Positions 1 to 8,795 of a stretch of DNA of 64,000 nucleotides are shown here, piece after piece. Position 1 is the first letter of the stretch, and each line of letters starts with the position of its first letter. Source of the stretch: Afipia birgiae 34632 (GTDB lineage: Bacteria > Pseudomonadota > Alphaproteobacteria > Rhizobiales > Xanthobacteraceae). Position numbers and translations under genes: made by a program. The notes beneath the pieces are model-generated. The model searched no databases, had not been told where the DNA came from, and was given only the letters and a program-made list of their open reading frames with translations. The stretch spans positions 553,694 through 617,693 of the forward strand of contig NZ_HG326654.1 in the NCBI RefSeq assembly GCF_000308295.2, in the 5' to 3' direction.

Positions 1-527
1 ATGTTCATGACATCGGTCAGCACGCGCGCGGTGCGCGCGAGATCCGGCACATTCAGCACGATCGGCCCGAGCCCGCGGATCTGGTGCTCCGCCGGGACCG
101 GACTTTTCTCCCAGGGATGCGCCTCGCCGTGACCGCCGTCATCGACCAGCACCAGCCGCTGGCCCTCCGGGTCCTCGAACGGCAGCGTGAGGCGGCCATC
201 GACCTCGGTCACCTTGCCGACATGGGCGCCGAGCTTGATGAGGCGGTCCTGCCAGAATCCCAGCGTCTTTTCGCCGTTGACCCGCAAACCGGTGCGCGAC
301 ACGCTGCGGGTGCCCCGATGTTCCCGCGCCGCAGGCCAGTCGAAGAAGGTCAGATCCGTGCCCGGGTTGGCTTTGCCGTCCGCATAAAACAGGTGGTAGG
401 CGCTGACATCGTCCTGATTGACGGTCTTTTTGACCAGCCGCATGCCCAGCACGCCGGTATAAAATGCCAGATTGCCCTTGGCATGCGCCGAAATCGCCGT
501 CAGATGATGGATGCCGGTCAGTTGCAT
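1..527 (-). CDS. VOC-family (glyoxalase / ring-cleaving dioxygenase-like) protein, 3' part cut by window edge
   Basis: The reverse strand is open from an ATG at 527 to the window edge, giving the first 175 residues without a stop. The start reads [13 protein letters not shown], the classic opening of a vicinal-oxygen-chelate domain with a metal-binding His at 7 or 8, followed by the '[19 protein letters not shown]' beta-alpha-beta signature. A second VOC module begins near residue 150 ([13 protein letters not shown]). Two modules in tandem match the ring-cleaving dioxygenase / glyoxalase group found widely in proteobacteria, which often acts on quinones or aromatic diols, but the substrate cannot be told. 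It is divergent from the enoyl-CoA hydratase at 657. Confidence 0.85.
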   Translation of the reverse strand, partial: MQLTGIHHLTAISAHAKGNLAFYTGVLGMRLVKKTVNQDDVSAYHLFYADGKANPGTDLTFFDWPAAREHRGTRSVSRTGLRVNGEKTLGFWQDRLIKLGAHVGKVTEVDGRLTLPFEDPEGQRLVLVDDGGHGEAHPWEKSPVPAEHQIRGLGPIVLNVPDLARTARVLTDVMN

Positions 528-656
528 GGCTGTGTCCCTTCACGACGTTGGGGCGGAAATCGATTGGCCATTATTCCTGTTCTGGCCAATGATGTAGGAT
601 GAACAAACAGGCGGCGCCAGCCATGCTGCAGCGCATTGCCCATTCAGGGAACGACC

Positions 657-1421
657 ATGACCGACCACGTAATTGTCACCGACGAGGACAGCGCGCGCAT
701 CATCACCATGCGGCGGCCGGACAAAAAGAACGCGCTGACGCAGGGCATGTACACGACGATGGCCGACGCGATCAAATCCGCGCAATCCGATCCGGACATC
801 CGCAGCATCGTGATCTCCGGCGGCTCCGGCGTATTCACCGCTGGCAACGACCTTGAAGATTTCGCCAGGGCCAACACGTCGAACAGTGACGCCGACCGCC
901 CGATGGCGGCGACGCAGTTTCTCAAGGCGCTCGCCTACAACGAGAAGCCGCTGATCGGCGCGGTCGACGGCATCGCCGTCGGCGTCGGCACCACGATGCT
1001 GTTTCACTGCGACTACGTTCTCGCCAGCACCACCGCGACATTCTCGACGCCGTTCATTCATCTCGGTCTGGTGCCGGAGGCTGCTTCCAGCCTGCTGGCG
1101 CCGCACGTGATGGGACATCAGCGCGCCTTCTCGATGCTGGTGATGGGCCGGACCGTCACGGCGGACGAAGCCCGCGAGGCCGGTTTCGTCAATGTCATTG
1201 TCGCGCCCGGACATACCGAAGTCGAGGCGCGCAAGATCGCGCGCGAAATCGGCTCACTGCCGAAGGATGCGGTGGCGCTGACCCGCAAGCTGCTCAAGCC
1301 CGCACGGGAAGACGTGCTGCGCAGGATGGACGAGGAATCGCATCATTTCGGCGAACGGCTGAAATCGGATGAGGCGCGCAACGCATTCAGCGCGTTTTTC
1401 GCCCGGAAGAAGAAGGCCTGA
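657..1421 (+). CDS. Enoyl-CoA hydratase/isomerase family protein (crotonase)
   Basis: A 254-residue crotonase-fold protein, the normal length for soluble enoyl-CoA hydratases that hydrate 2-trans-enoyl-CoA in beta-oxidation or related acyl-CoA pathways. Residues 53-69 carry the first oxyanion-hole loop (SGGSGVFTAGNDLEDFA) and residues 105-115 the second (GIAVGVGTTML). The segment around 134-148 (TPFIHLGLVPEAASS) covers the region of the second catalytic acid. The ATG at 657 follows an AGGGA ribosome site; an in-frame TTG at 636 is less likely. Gene stands alone, divergent from the VOC gene. Exact chain-length preference is not predictable. Confidence 0.9.
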   Translation: MTDHVIVTDEDSARIITMRRPDKKNALTQGMYTTMADAIKSAQSDPDIRSIVISGGSGVFTAGNDLEDFARANTSNSDADRPMAATQFLKALAYNEKPLIGAVDGIAVGVGTTMLFHCDYVLASTTATFSTPFIHLGLVPEAASSLLAPHVMGHQRAFSMLVMGRTVTADEAREAGFVNVIVAPGHTEVEARKIAREIGSLPKDAVALTRKLLKPAREDVLRRMDEESHHFGERLKSDEARNAFSAFFARKKKA

Positions 1422-1465
1422 GCGCTCATTATCGCGTATAATCGACGCTCGAAATCCGGATGGAA

Positions 1466-1535
1466 CGTCATGCCCGGCACCCGGGTCTGGCCTACGGCCA
1501 GCCCTGGGTACAGGCCTTGTGCCGGGCATCCACGT
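1466..1535. repeat. Intergenic palindromic repeat with nested hairpin
   Basis: Arms TGCCCGGCAC (1471-1480) and GTGCCGGGCA (1519-1528) are perfect inverted repeats. Between them a second hairpin CTGGCC-TAC-GGCCAG lies at 1487-1501. The wording resembles the 'cgtcatgcccgg' repeats common in bradyrhizobial spacers. No coding potential is evident. Confidence 0.6.
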
Positions 1536-1626
1536 CTTTTATCCATGGATGTCCGATGGCTAACCGGGAGCGGAACTGCTTCGATCGAAGCCGCCAGACG
1601 CTTTCACAGCGAAAGAACAGCGTTCC

Positions 1627-2556
1627 ATGCCAACACTCTATTATCACACCTCCACTGGCCTGAACCATGTGACCGCCCCCGGCCATCCCGAACGGCCGGA
1701 TCGCCTGCGCGCCATCGAGGAAGGATTGTCAGCCGAACCCTTCAAGACGCTGGTGCGGGTTGACGCGCCGGTGGCCGATCTCGACGTGGTCGCGCTGTGC
1801 CACAGCAACGAATACATCGACGAGTTGCGGCACATTTCCCCGAAAGAAGGAATGATCTATCTCGACGGCGACACCTCAATGTCGCCGGGCACGCTGGAAG
1901 CGGCATTGCGCGCCACCGGCGGCGCCGTCGCGGCTGTCGATGCGGTGATGAAGAACAAGCGGACCAATGCTTTTGTCGGGACTCGCCCGCCGGGGCATCA
2001 CGCCGAAACCTCGCGGCCGATGGGCTTCTGCTTCTTCGACAGCGCCGCGATCGCCGCGCGTTACGCGCAACGCAAGTACGGCATCACGCGCGCATGCGTG
2101 GTCGATTTCGATGTTCATCACGGCAACGGCAGCCAGGAAATCTTCTGGTCCGATCCGAGCGTGATGTATGCCTCCACCCATCAGATGCCGCTATTTCCCG
2201 GCACCGGCAGCATGCAGGAGCGCGGCGATCAGGACACCGTTGTCAACGCGCCGCTCCGCGCCGGCAACGGCAGCCGCGAATTCCGCGAAGCCTTCGACCT
2301 TGCTATTCTCCCACGGCTGGAAGCCTTCGAGCCCGAACTGATCGTGATTTCGGCGGGCTTCGATGCGCACTGGCGCGATCCGCTCGGCAGCCTCGAACTG
2401 CGCGAAGAAGACTTCGCATGGGTTACGCGCAAGCTGATGGAGATCGCCGACAGGTCCGCCGAGGGGCGGATCGTCTCCGTGCTGGAAGGCGGTTACGATC
2501 TGCAGGGTCTGCGGGATTCGGTCGCCGTTCACGTCGCCGCGCTGATGAACAACTAG
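1627..2556 (+). CDS. Histone deacetylase family protein (class II HDAC-like / acetylpolyamine amidohydrolase-like)
   Basis: A 309-residue zinc-dependent deacylase of the arginase-deacetylase fold. PPGHHAE at 121-127 supplies the tandem active-site histidines H124 and H125. DFDVHHGNG at 160-168 supplies zinc ligands D162 and H164, and SAGFDAH near 242-248 supplies the third ligand D246, so the catalytic set is intact. Bacterial members remove acetyl groups from lysines, acetylpolyamines or small amides; the true substrate is not shown by the sequence. Start ATG at 1627. It lies alone between the crotonase gene and the xseB-dxs block. Confidence 0.92.
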   Translation: MPTLYYHTSTGLNHVTAPGHPERPDRLRAIEEGLSAEPFKTLVRVDAPVADLDVVALCHSNEYIDELRHISPKEGMIYLDGDTSMSPGTLEAALRATGGAVAAVDAVMKNKRTNAFVGTRPPGHHAETSRPMGFCFFDSAAIAARYAQRKYGITRACVVDFDVHHGNGSQEIFWSDPSVMYASTHQMPLFPGTGSMQERGDQDTVVNAPLRAGNGSREFREAFDLAILPRLEAFEPELIVISAGFDAHWRDPLGSLELREEDFAWVTRKLMEIADRSAEGRIVSVLEGGYDLQGLRDSVAVHVAALMNN

Positions 2557-2565
2557 CATTGATTT

Positions 2566-2645
2566 CGTCATTGCGAGGAGCACTTGCGACGAAGCAATCC
2601 GGTCTTGCTGTTGCTCTGGATTGCTTCGCTTCGCTCGCAATGACG
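2566..2645. repeat. Palindromic intergenic repeat, family B copy 1
   Basis: About 80 bp with outer inverted arms CGTCATTGCGAG (2566-2577) and CTCGCAATGACG (2634-2645) and inner arms based on GACGAAGCAATCC and GGATTGCTTCG. The same unit recurs at 18429-18506 and 21027-21144. Confidence 0.85.
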
Positions 2646-2767
2646 AGGCGGCCCTCTTCCCCCACCGCCGCAAATCGCGCTAGATTACCGCCACATTGCG
2701 CCCGCAAATCCTTTCTAGATTCCGCAGCGCTATCACCGATTCAGGAATCGCAACTCGGAAAACGACC

Positions 2768-3019
2768 ATGGCCGACACTCCCCATGCGGACGTCAAGAAA
2801 CTCAGCTTCGAGCGCGCAATCGAGGAGTTGGAGACGATCGTGAAGCGCCTCGAGGACGGCAAGGTGCCGCTCGAGGAATCGGTTGCGATCTACGAGCGCG
2901 GCGAAAGCCTCAAGCGCCGTTGCGAAGAACTGCTGCGCCAAGCCGAGGCGCGCGTCGACAAGATCACCACCGACGCGTCAGGTCAGGCCGCCGGCACCGA
3001 GCCGCTCGACGTTCAGTAA
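2768..3019 (+). CDS. xseB: Exodeoxyribonuclease VII small subunit
   Basis: An 83-residue protein with the XseB signature: SFERAIEELETIVKRLEDG (13-31) followed by PLEESVAIYERGESLKRRCE and an acidic tail. XseB is the small coiled subunit that multiplies on the XseA large subunit to form exonuclease VII, which degrades single-stranded DNA to oligonucleotides. The ATG at 2768 is chosen because homology starts there. It precedes dxs, the conserved alphaproteobacterial order, although 380 bp of repeat-bearing spacer intervenes. xseA is not in the window. Confidence 0.95.
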   Translation: MADTPHADVKKLSFERAIEELETIVKRLEDGKVPLEESVAIYERGESLKRRCEELLRQAEARVDKITTDASGQAAGTEPLDVQ

Positions 3020-3400
3020 GCTCGCATAGCAACGAGCTGTCGCTCGTTCGCACAATCTCGCTCCGGTCGTCCCCGCCAACGGGTCCGGCGGGGACCCACA
3101 CTTCCTGTAGTTGGTTTTTATCGACCATATAGAGCATCTGTTTTTGACAGGTGGCACGGCGGTTAAGGGTCCCCGCCTTCGCAGGGACGACATCGCGGAT
3201 ATGGGGAACCATCGGCGGCACAATTTCGAGCCTTAACGGCTATTTGCCGCCCCCCAATGCCCAAAAAGTGAGACTTTTCGCGTCCGCCTAACGGATTGGC
3301 ATTGTTTTGGAATTGGTATAAGTCACGGGTCCGTTTCGGACCTTTCTGGGCTTTTTGCATGCCAGGCCGGGCGCCCCAAAATCATTGCGGATAAATTGAA
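3020..3400. other. Intergenic region xseB-dxs
   Basis: This 381-bp spacer holds one family-A repeat (3066-3191) and the presumed dxs promoter and leader. No convincing gene is seen. A short T-rich tract follows GGGTCCG-TTT-CGGACC near 3329-3341, a possible weak hairpin. Confidence 0.6.
3066..3191. repeat. Palindromic intergenic repeat, family A copy 1
   Basis: A 126-bp unit that opens with GTCGTCCCCGCC and closes with the near-inverse GGTCCCCGCC...GGGACGAC. Each end is itself a small hairpin of the type CCCCGCC-N-GGCGGGG. Copies with the same architecture and length (120-126 bp) lie at 7463-7582 and 24370-24493; the cores differ in sequence. Confidence 0.8.
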
Positions 3401-5323
3401 GTGTCAAATTCGAGCAAGACTCCTCTCCTCGACGCTGCGCCGACGCCCGACCTGCTGCGCAAGCTCAAGCCCGAGCAACTGCGCCAGTTCGCCGACGAAT
3501 TGCGAACCGAGACCATCGACGCGGTCTCGGTGACCGGCGGACATTTCGGCGCAGGCCTCGGTGTCGTCGAACTGACCACCGCGCTTCACTACGTCTTCAA
3601 CACGCCGGCCGACCGCATCATCTGGGACGTCGGCCATCAGGCCTATCCGCACAAGATTCTCACCGGCCGCCGCGATCGCATCCGCACGCTGCGCACCGGC
3701 GGCGGCCTCTCCGGCTTCACCAAGCGCGCCGAGAGCGAATACGATCCGTTCGGCGCTGCCCACTCCTCGACGTCCATTTCCGCCGGCCTCGGCATGGCGG
3801 TGGCGCGCGATCTCACCGGCGGCAAGAACAACGTGATTGCCGTGATCGGCGACGGATCGATGTCCGCCGGCATGGCCTATGAAGCGATGAACAATGCCGG
3901 CGCGATGCATTCGCGCCTGATCGTCATCCTCAACGACAACGACATGTCGATCGCGCCGCCGGTCGGCGCGATGTCGGCTTATCTGGCGCGGCTGCTGTCG
4001 AGCCAGACCTATGCGTCGGCGCGTGAGGTGCTGAAGAATCTTGCGCACAAATTGCCGAAGTTCTTCGAAGACCGTGCATTGCGCGCCGAAGAATACGCGC
4101 GCGGCATGGTGACCGGCGGCACGCTGTTCGAAGAACTCGGTTTCTTCTATGTCGGCCCGATCGACGGCCACAACCTCGATCATCTTCTTCCGGTGCTACA
4201 GAATGTGCGCGATGCCGAAACGGGGCCGATCCTCGTTCACGTCGTGACCCAGAAGGGCAAGGGCTACGGTCCGGCCGAGGCCGCCGCCGACAAGTATCAT
4301 GCCGTTGCGAAGTTCGATGTCGCCACCGGCACGCAGGCCAAGGCGAAATCCAACGCACCAGCCTACACCAACGTGTTCGGGCAGAGCCTGATCAAGGAAG
4401 CGCAGAAAGACGACAAAATCGTCGCCATCACCGCGGCGATGCCGGGCGGCACCGGCGTCGACATGTTCGCCAAGGTTTTCCCCGAGCGCACTTTCGATGT
4501 CGGCATCGCCGAGCAGCATGCGGTGACGTTCGCGGCAGGCCTTGCCACCGAGGGCTTCAAGCCGTTCTGCGCGATTTATTCGACATTCCTGCAGCGTGGT
4601 TACGATCAGGTCGTGCATGACGTGGCGATCCAGCACCTCCCGGTGCGTTTCGCCATCGACCGCGCCGGCCTCGTCGGTGCCGACGGCCCGACCCATGCCG
4701 GTTCGTTCGACAATGCCTATCTCGGCTGCCTCCCCGGCTTTGTCATCATGGCGGCAGCGGACGAAGCCGATCTCGTTCACATGGTCGCAACGCAAGTTGC
4801 GATCGATGACGCGCCGAGCGCCCTGCGTTATCCGCGCGGCGAAGGCCGCGGCGTCGATATGCCGGAAGTTGGCGTGCCGCTGCCGATCGGCAAGGGCCGC
4901 ATCATGCGTCAGGGCTCCAAGGTCGCGCTGCTGTCCTTCGGTGCGCGGCTCGGCGAATGTCTCAAGGCCGCCGATGAACTCGACACGCATGGCCTTTCGA
5001 CCACCGTCGCCGATGCGCGTTTCATGAAGCCGCTCGATCTCGACATGATCCTCAAGCTGGCGCGCGAGCACGACGTGCTGATTACGATCGAAGAAGGCTC
5101 GATCGGTGGCTTCGGCACCCATGTGCTGCAGGCGCTGGCCGATCATGGCGCGCTCGATGGCCGCGTGCGCGTGCGCAATCTCGTGCTGCCGGATACCTAC
5201 ATCGATCACGACTCGCCGGCGGCGATGTATGCGCAGGCGGGGCTTGATGCCAAGGGCATCGTCGCCAAGGTGTTCGAGGCGCTTGGCAAGGACAAGGCAT
5301 CCGAGACGGTGAAGCTGGCCTGA
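3401..5323 (+). CDS. dxs: 1-deoxy-D-xylulose-5-phosphate synthase
   Basis: A 640-residue thiamine-diphosphate enzyme that condenses pyruvate and glyceraldehyde 3-phosphate to DXP, the first step of the MEP isoprenoid pathway and a branch to thiamine and pyridoxal. H48 lies in the VTGGHFG motif. The ThDP motif starts at GDGSMSAG (about 150) and ends with the NDN segment. The transketolase central domain carries [15 protein letters not shown] (about 420), and the C-terminal transketolase domain is complete. The gene starts with GTG at 3401, as no upstream ATG fits. Length agrees with the family (620-645). It is followed by a repeat and then tlyA in the same direction. Confidence 0.97.
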   Translation: MSNSSKTPLLDAAPTPDLLRKLKPEQLRQFADELRTETIDAVSVTGGHFGAGLGVVELTTALHYVFNTPADRIIWDVGHQAYPHKILTGRRDRIRTLRTGGGLSGFTKRAESEYDPFGAAHSSTSISAGLGMAVARDLTGGKNNVIAVIGDGSMSAGMAYEAMNNAGAMHSRLIVILNDNDMSIAPPVGAMSAYLARLLSSQTYASAREVLKNLAHKLPKFFEDRALRAEEYARGMVTGGTLFEELGFFYVGPIDGHNLDHLLPVLQNVRDAETGPILVHVVTQKGKGYGPAEAAADKYHAVAKFDVATGTQAKAKSNAPAYTNVFGQSLIKEAQKDDKIVAITAAMPGGTGVDMFAKVFPERTFDVGIAEQHAVTFAAGLATEGFKPFCAIYSTFLQRGYDQVVHDVAIQHLPVRFAIDRAGLVGADGPTHAGSFDNAYLGCLPGFVIMAAADEADLVHMVATQVAIDDAPSALRYPRGEGRGVDMPEVGVPLPIGKGRIMRQGSKVALLSFGARLGECLKAADELDTHGLSTTVADARFMKPLDLDMILKLAREHDVLITIEEGSIGGFGTHVLQALADHGALDGRVRVRNLVLPDTYIDHDSPAAMYAQAGLDAKGIVAKVFEALGKDKASETVKLA

Positions 5324-5333
5324 TCTCAAGTAA

Positions 5334-5446
5334 GCCGTCATCCTGAGGCGCCGCAGCGAAGCGGGGGCTTCGAAGGGCGACGGCGAATCCAGAGTAAATC
5401 CATCATCCCTCGCGGCTCGCAAGAGCTCGCACCTCAGGATGACGGC
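5334..5446. repeat. Palindromic intergenic repeat, family C (GCCGTCATCCTGAGG type)
   Basis: Perfect 15-bp inverted arms GCCGTCATCCTGAGG (5334-5348) and CCTCAGGATGACGGC (5432-5446) enclose about 83 bp that contain further small palindromes. Only one copy in this window. It fills nearly all of the dxs-tlyA spacer. Confidence 0.8.
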
Positions 5447-5463
5447 ACAAAGGCGGTTGGGAT

Positions 5464-6195
5464 ATGACCTCACGCAAGCGCGCGGACCTTCTGCTGGTTG
5501 AGCGCGGCTTGTTTGAAAGCCGCGCCCGCGCGCAGGCGGCCATCGAGGCGGGTCTTGTCATCGCCAATGGCAAGCCGGTTCTGAAACCGTCGGAAACCAT
5601 CGCGACGGACGCCGAGATTGTTGCCGAGCCCGCCCATCCATGGGTGTCGCGCGGCGGCGTCAAGCTTAGCGGCGCGCTGGAGCAATACCCGATCGACCTT
5701 GAGGATCACGTCTGCGTCGATGTCGGCGCATCGACCGGCGGCTTCACGGAGGTGCTGCTCGCCAATGGCGCCAGCCTCGTCTACGCCATCGATGTCGGGC
5801 GCGGGCAACTGCATCCGAGCCTGCAGGGGAATCCAAAAATTGTTTCAATGGAAGAAACCGATATCCGATCACTTGCCGGCAGACGCCTCGAGATCCGGCC
5901 CGATGTCTTGGTGATCGATGTCAGCTTCATTTCGCTGAAGCTTGTCCTGCCTGCGGTATTGCCGATCGCGGCCGCGCCGACGCATCTTCTGGCGCTGATC
6001 AAGCCGCAGTTCGAGGCCGAGCGAAAGCACTCCAAGAAGGGCATCATTCGCGACGAAGCGGTGCATCGCGCGGTGTGCGACGATATCGCAACTTTTGCGG
6101 AATCGCTGGGCTGCACCGACATCAAGATCTTTCCGTCCTCGATTACGGGCGGCGACGGCAACGCCGAGTTCTTCCTCGGCGCGCGGCGCGGCTAG
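5464..6195 (+). CDS. tlyA: TlyA-family rRNA (cytidine-2'-O)-methyltransferase
   Basis: A 243-residue protein with an N-terminal S4 RNA-binding domain (about 1-60, with [19 protein letters not shown]) and a C-terminal FtsJ/RrmJ-type methyltransferase domain. The SAM-binding motif I is [15 protein letters not shown] near residue 80, and the later [14 protein letters not shown] and [10 protein letters not shown] motifs carry the catalytic Lys/Asp residues. The family 2'-O-methylates cytidines of 16S and/or 23S rRNA. The old name 'hemolysin A' is misleading. The ATG at 5464 follows a GGTTGGG stretch. It is 5 bp upstream of the next RNA methyltransferase gene, suggesting co-translation. Confidence 0.93.
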   Translation: MTSRKRADLLLVERGLFESRARAQAAIEAGLVIANGKPVLKPSETIATDAEIVAEPAHPWVSRGGVKLSGALEQYPIDLEDHVCVDVGASTGGFTEVLLANGASLVYAIDVGRGQLHPSLQGNPKIVSMEETDIRSLAGRRLEIRPDVLVIDVSFISLKLVLPAVLPIAAAPTHLLALIKPQFEAERKHSKKGIIRDEAVHRAVCDDIATFAESLGCTDIKIFPSSITGGDGNAEFFLGARRG

Positions 6196-6200
6196 ACATC

Positions 6201-7439
6201 ATGACTGAACGCTTCACCATCGATCATGTCGGTCACTTCGGCGACGGCGTTGCGCTTGCTGACGGCGCAAGCATCTACGTGCCCTATGCGCTCGGCGGCG
6301 AAACCGTCGATGTGCTGCCCTCCCCCGGACATCCGGACCGCCGTGCGCTCGCGCATGTCGTTACGCCAAGCCCCCAGCGCATCGATCCGTTCTGCCCGCA
6401 TTTCGGCACCTGCGGCGGCTGCGCGATCCAGCACTGGCGGCCCGAAGCCTACCGGACATGGAAGCGGCAGCTTGTGATCGACACGCTGCAGCACGCCGGA
6501 ATCGACTGCGAGGTCGGCGAACTGATCGACGCGCACGGCACCGGACGCCGCCGCATGACGCTGCATGCACGGCAAAGCCAGCAGGGCATCCTGCGCGTCG
6601 GATTCGCAGCCGCAGGACGCCACGAGATCATCGCCATCGATCATTGCCCGATCCTCGATCCGGCGATGCACGGTGCAATCGAAGCCGCGAACGAGATCGC
6701 GGAACTGCTGAGACCGGTGAGCAAGCCGCTGGATATCCAGGTCACCGCAGCCGATAACGGCCTCGATGTCGATGTGCGCGGGTCCGGTCCGCTCGGCACG
6801 GCGCTGCTGACGTCCCTGTCGAAGCTCGCCGAGAAACATAATCTCGCGCGGCTGACACGTCACGGCGAGCTGGTCATCATGCGCAAGCCCCCGGTGGTGC
6901 GCGTCGGCAAGGCGCAGGTCACGCTGCCGCCGGGCTCGTTCATGCAGCCGACGGCTTTGGGTGAAACAACGTTGGCCGAACTCGCTTTCGCGCGGGCCAA
7001 GGGCGCAAAACATATCGCCGACCTGTTTTGTGGGTTCGGTCCGTTCGCATTTCGCCTCGCGGAAAAATTCAAGGTGTCGGCGTTCGACAGCGATGCGGTC
7101 GCGGTGACTGCGTTGCAGAACGCTGTCAAGCTGACGCAGGGCCTCAAGCCGATCAAGGCGGAGGCGCGCGACCTGTTTCGCCGCCCGCTGATGCCGCAGG
7201 AATTGCGCGATTATGATGGCGTGGTGTTCGATCCGCCGCGTCAGGGCGCACAGGCGCAGTCGCAGCAATTGGCCGCCAGCAGGATTGCGCTGGTGGTTGC
7301 AGTGTCCTGCAATCCGGCGACCTTCGCGCGCGACGCCCGCATTCTGATCGACGGCGGGTTCAAGATCGACAGCATCACGCCGGTCGATCAGTTCCGCCAC
7401 ACGCCGCATGTGGAACTGGTGGCGCGGTTCAGAAGGTGA
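6201..7439 (+). CDS. Class I SAM-dependent 23S rRNA (uracil-5-)-methyltransferase family protein (RlmD/RumA-like)
   Basis: A 412-residue RumA/TrmA-type enzyme that methylates C5 of uridine in RNA. C65, C71 and C74 in [11 protein letters not shown], with a further Cys in DHCPILDP, match the 4Fe-4S ligands of RumA. The C-terminal half holds the methyltransferase fold with [14 protein letters not shown] (motif I) and FDPPRQGA. The [11 protein letters not shown] motif near 367-377 has the catalytic Cys at about 370. No N-terminal TRAM domain as long as that of E. coli RlmD is obvious. The start at ATG 6201 lies 5 bp after tlyA. The exact rRNA site is not assignable from sequence alone. Confidence 0.9.
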   Translation: MTERFTIDHVGHFGDGVALADGASIYVPYALGGETVDVLPSPGHPDRRALAHVVTPSPQRIDPFCPHFGTCGGCAIQHWRPEAYRTWKRQLVIDTLQHAGIDCEVGELIDAHGTGRRRMTLHARQSQQGILRVGFAAAGRHEIIAIDHCPILDPAMHGAIEAANEIAELLRPVSKPLDIQVTAADNGLDVDVRGSGPLGTALLTSLSKLAEKHNLARLTRHGELVIMRKPPVVRVGKAQVTLPPGSFMQPTALGETTLAELAFARAKGAKHIADLFCGFGPFAFRLAEKFKVSAFDSDAVAVTALQNAVKLTQGLKPIKAEARDLFRRPLMPQELRDYDGVVFDPPRQGAQAQSQQLAASRIALVVAVSCNPATFARDARILIDGGFKIDSITPVDQFRHTPHVELVARFRR

Positions 7440-7462
7440 CTTGACGCCGGATATCTCCATAG

Positions 7463-7582
7463 GTCGTCCCGGCGAAGGCCGGGACCTATCATCCCTGTCA
7501 GTGCATTTTGAAAAAAGACCCGCAGCGACATCGCCTCAACGGGAGATTTGTGGTTATGGGTCCCGGCCTTCGCCGGGACGAC
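7463..7582. repeat. Palindromic intergenic repeat, family A copy 2
   Basis: A 120-bp unit with GTCGTCCCGGCGAAGGCCGG at the left and CCGGCCTTCGCCGGGACGAC at the right, an almost perfect inverted pair of about 20 bp. Each end can also fold on itself. It occupies the convergent spacer between the RNA methyltransferase and DUF1194 genes. Confidence 0.85.
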
Positions 7583-7621
7583 GCGGTGTCTTTCACTCAC
7601 TCTCTGCTTTGATCAAGGCGT

Positions 7622-8461
7622 CTATCTTCCCCAGCGCTCCTGCCAGATCTTCTCGCCGATCAGGCATGAGACGCGCGGCTCGCGGGTCGCGGCCGGCACG
7701 ACGCGCGGCTCGGGCACCCGATGCGCGACTTCGAGCACCAGTTTGGTCCGGATCGCTTCCTTGAACTTCTCCCTGGTCTTGATCGGCACCACGAACGAAC
7801 CCGCACCGCCGATCACACAGTCCTCGTAATAGATGTCGAGATTCTCGATATCCATCGTCGCGTAGTTGGTTTCCTTGGACATGATCGGCAGGCCGTTGAT
7901 GGTGATGCCCTTGGCCAGCGCGGCATCACGCGCCACCGTCACCGGCTCGCCGTTGTTGTTCGGTCCGTCGCCCGAAATGTCGATCACCCGGCGCAGCCCC
8001 TGATATTCGTTGGCTTCGAACAGCGGCATGGCGAAATTGATCGCGCCCGAGATCGAGGTGCGCGAGGCGCGGCGTAGCGGCGCTTTGAGGATTTCCTCGG
8101 CCAGCGCGCCGGCCGATTCCGGGCCGTCGATCACGCGCCATGGCACGACGATCTTCTGGTCGTTCGCCGCCGCCCATTCGAAATACGTCACCGCGACCTT
8201 GCCGGTCGGTCCGGTCTTCAGCGCCTGCAAAAATTCCTTGGAGGTGACCGCAAGCGCATAGCCTTCGCGTTGAAGCGCCAGTTCGTCCATGTCCATGGAA
8301 TAGGAGACGTCGACCGCGAGGATCAGTTCGACATCGACCTTGGCCTCAGTTGCGGCCGGCACGGGCGAAGGCGTTGTGGCCGGTGCCGCCACGCCGGGGA
8401 CATCCCCGCCGGCGATCACCCCCGCCACAAGCACTGCTCCGATCGAGACACACCAGCGCAT
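7622..8461 (-). CDS. DUF1194 domain-containing protein (von Willebrand factor A-like, exported)
   Basis: A 279-residue protein with a signal peptide (MRWCVSIGAVLVAGVIAGG) and a DUF1194 body. The body has a VWA-like fold: VDVELILAVDVSYSMDMDE carries the MIDAS-type DxSxS pattern, and later RVIDISGDGPNNNG carries the second metal-site segment. Such proteins are predicted periplasmic or surface metal-dependent binding domains, with unknown partners. The start at 8461 is preferred over upstream in-frame codons because GGGAGG lies 9 bases before it and the signal peptide starts there. It is single, convergent with the RNA methyltransferase gene and divergent from the chemoreceptors. Confidence 0.88.
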   Translation of the reverse strand: MRWCVSIGAVLVAGVIAGGDVPGVAAPATTPSPVPAATEAKVDVELILAVDVSYSMDMDELALQREGYALAVTSKEFLQALKTGPTGKVAVTYFEWAAANDQKIVVPWRVIDGPESAGALAEEILKAPLRRASRTSISGAINFAMPLFEANEYQGLRRVIDISGDGPNNNGEPVTVARDAALAKGITINGLPIMSKETNYATMDIENLDIYYEDCVIGGAGSFVVPIKTREKFKEAIRTKLVLEVAHRVPEPRVVPAATREPRVSCLIGEKIWQERWGR

Positions 8462-8795
8462 GGCGGACCTCCCGTCGTTCAGGTCGTCATGGTGGCACGG
8501 CCGACCCGAACCGGAAAGCTGGAACCCGGAACCGCGCCCTGCTGTACACAGCAACCCCATTCACGGCCTTTTTCGGGGCCGGCTGCCTGATCCGGAGGCA
8601 TTTACCAACATTTCACGGAATTTATTTACGTTTGCCGAGCGGACGGCCCGTCTGGAAGACAGGCCGCCGACTGGAAATTGCCAACACCGCCACGCCTTCT
8701 CAGGCGTCGAAATCATTTCGACGGCCAAGCGCCAGCGTTTGGATTTGTCCCGAGTTTTCTTGAACGGGTCAGAAGGACCTTAAAAGGACCGTTTC
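8462..8795. other. Intergenic region DUF1194 / chemoreceptor 1
   Basis: A 334-bp divergent spacer that should hold promoters for both neighbours. It contains TTTACCAACATTTCAC at 8601-8616, which recurs with one mismatch at 10631-10646 ahead of the second chemoreceptor gene. No gene is seen. Confidence 0.55.

Noticed and set aside
4196-5473. A 425-codon reverse-strand frame opposite dxs
   Set aside because: Antisense shadow of dxs: Arg/His/Asp-rich composition without domain similarity.
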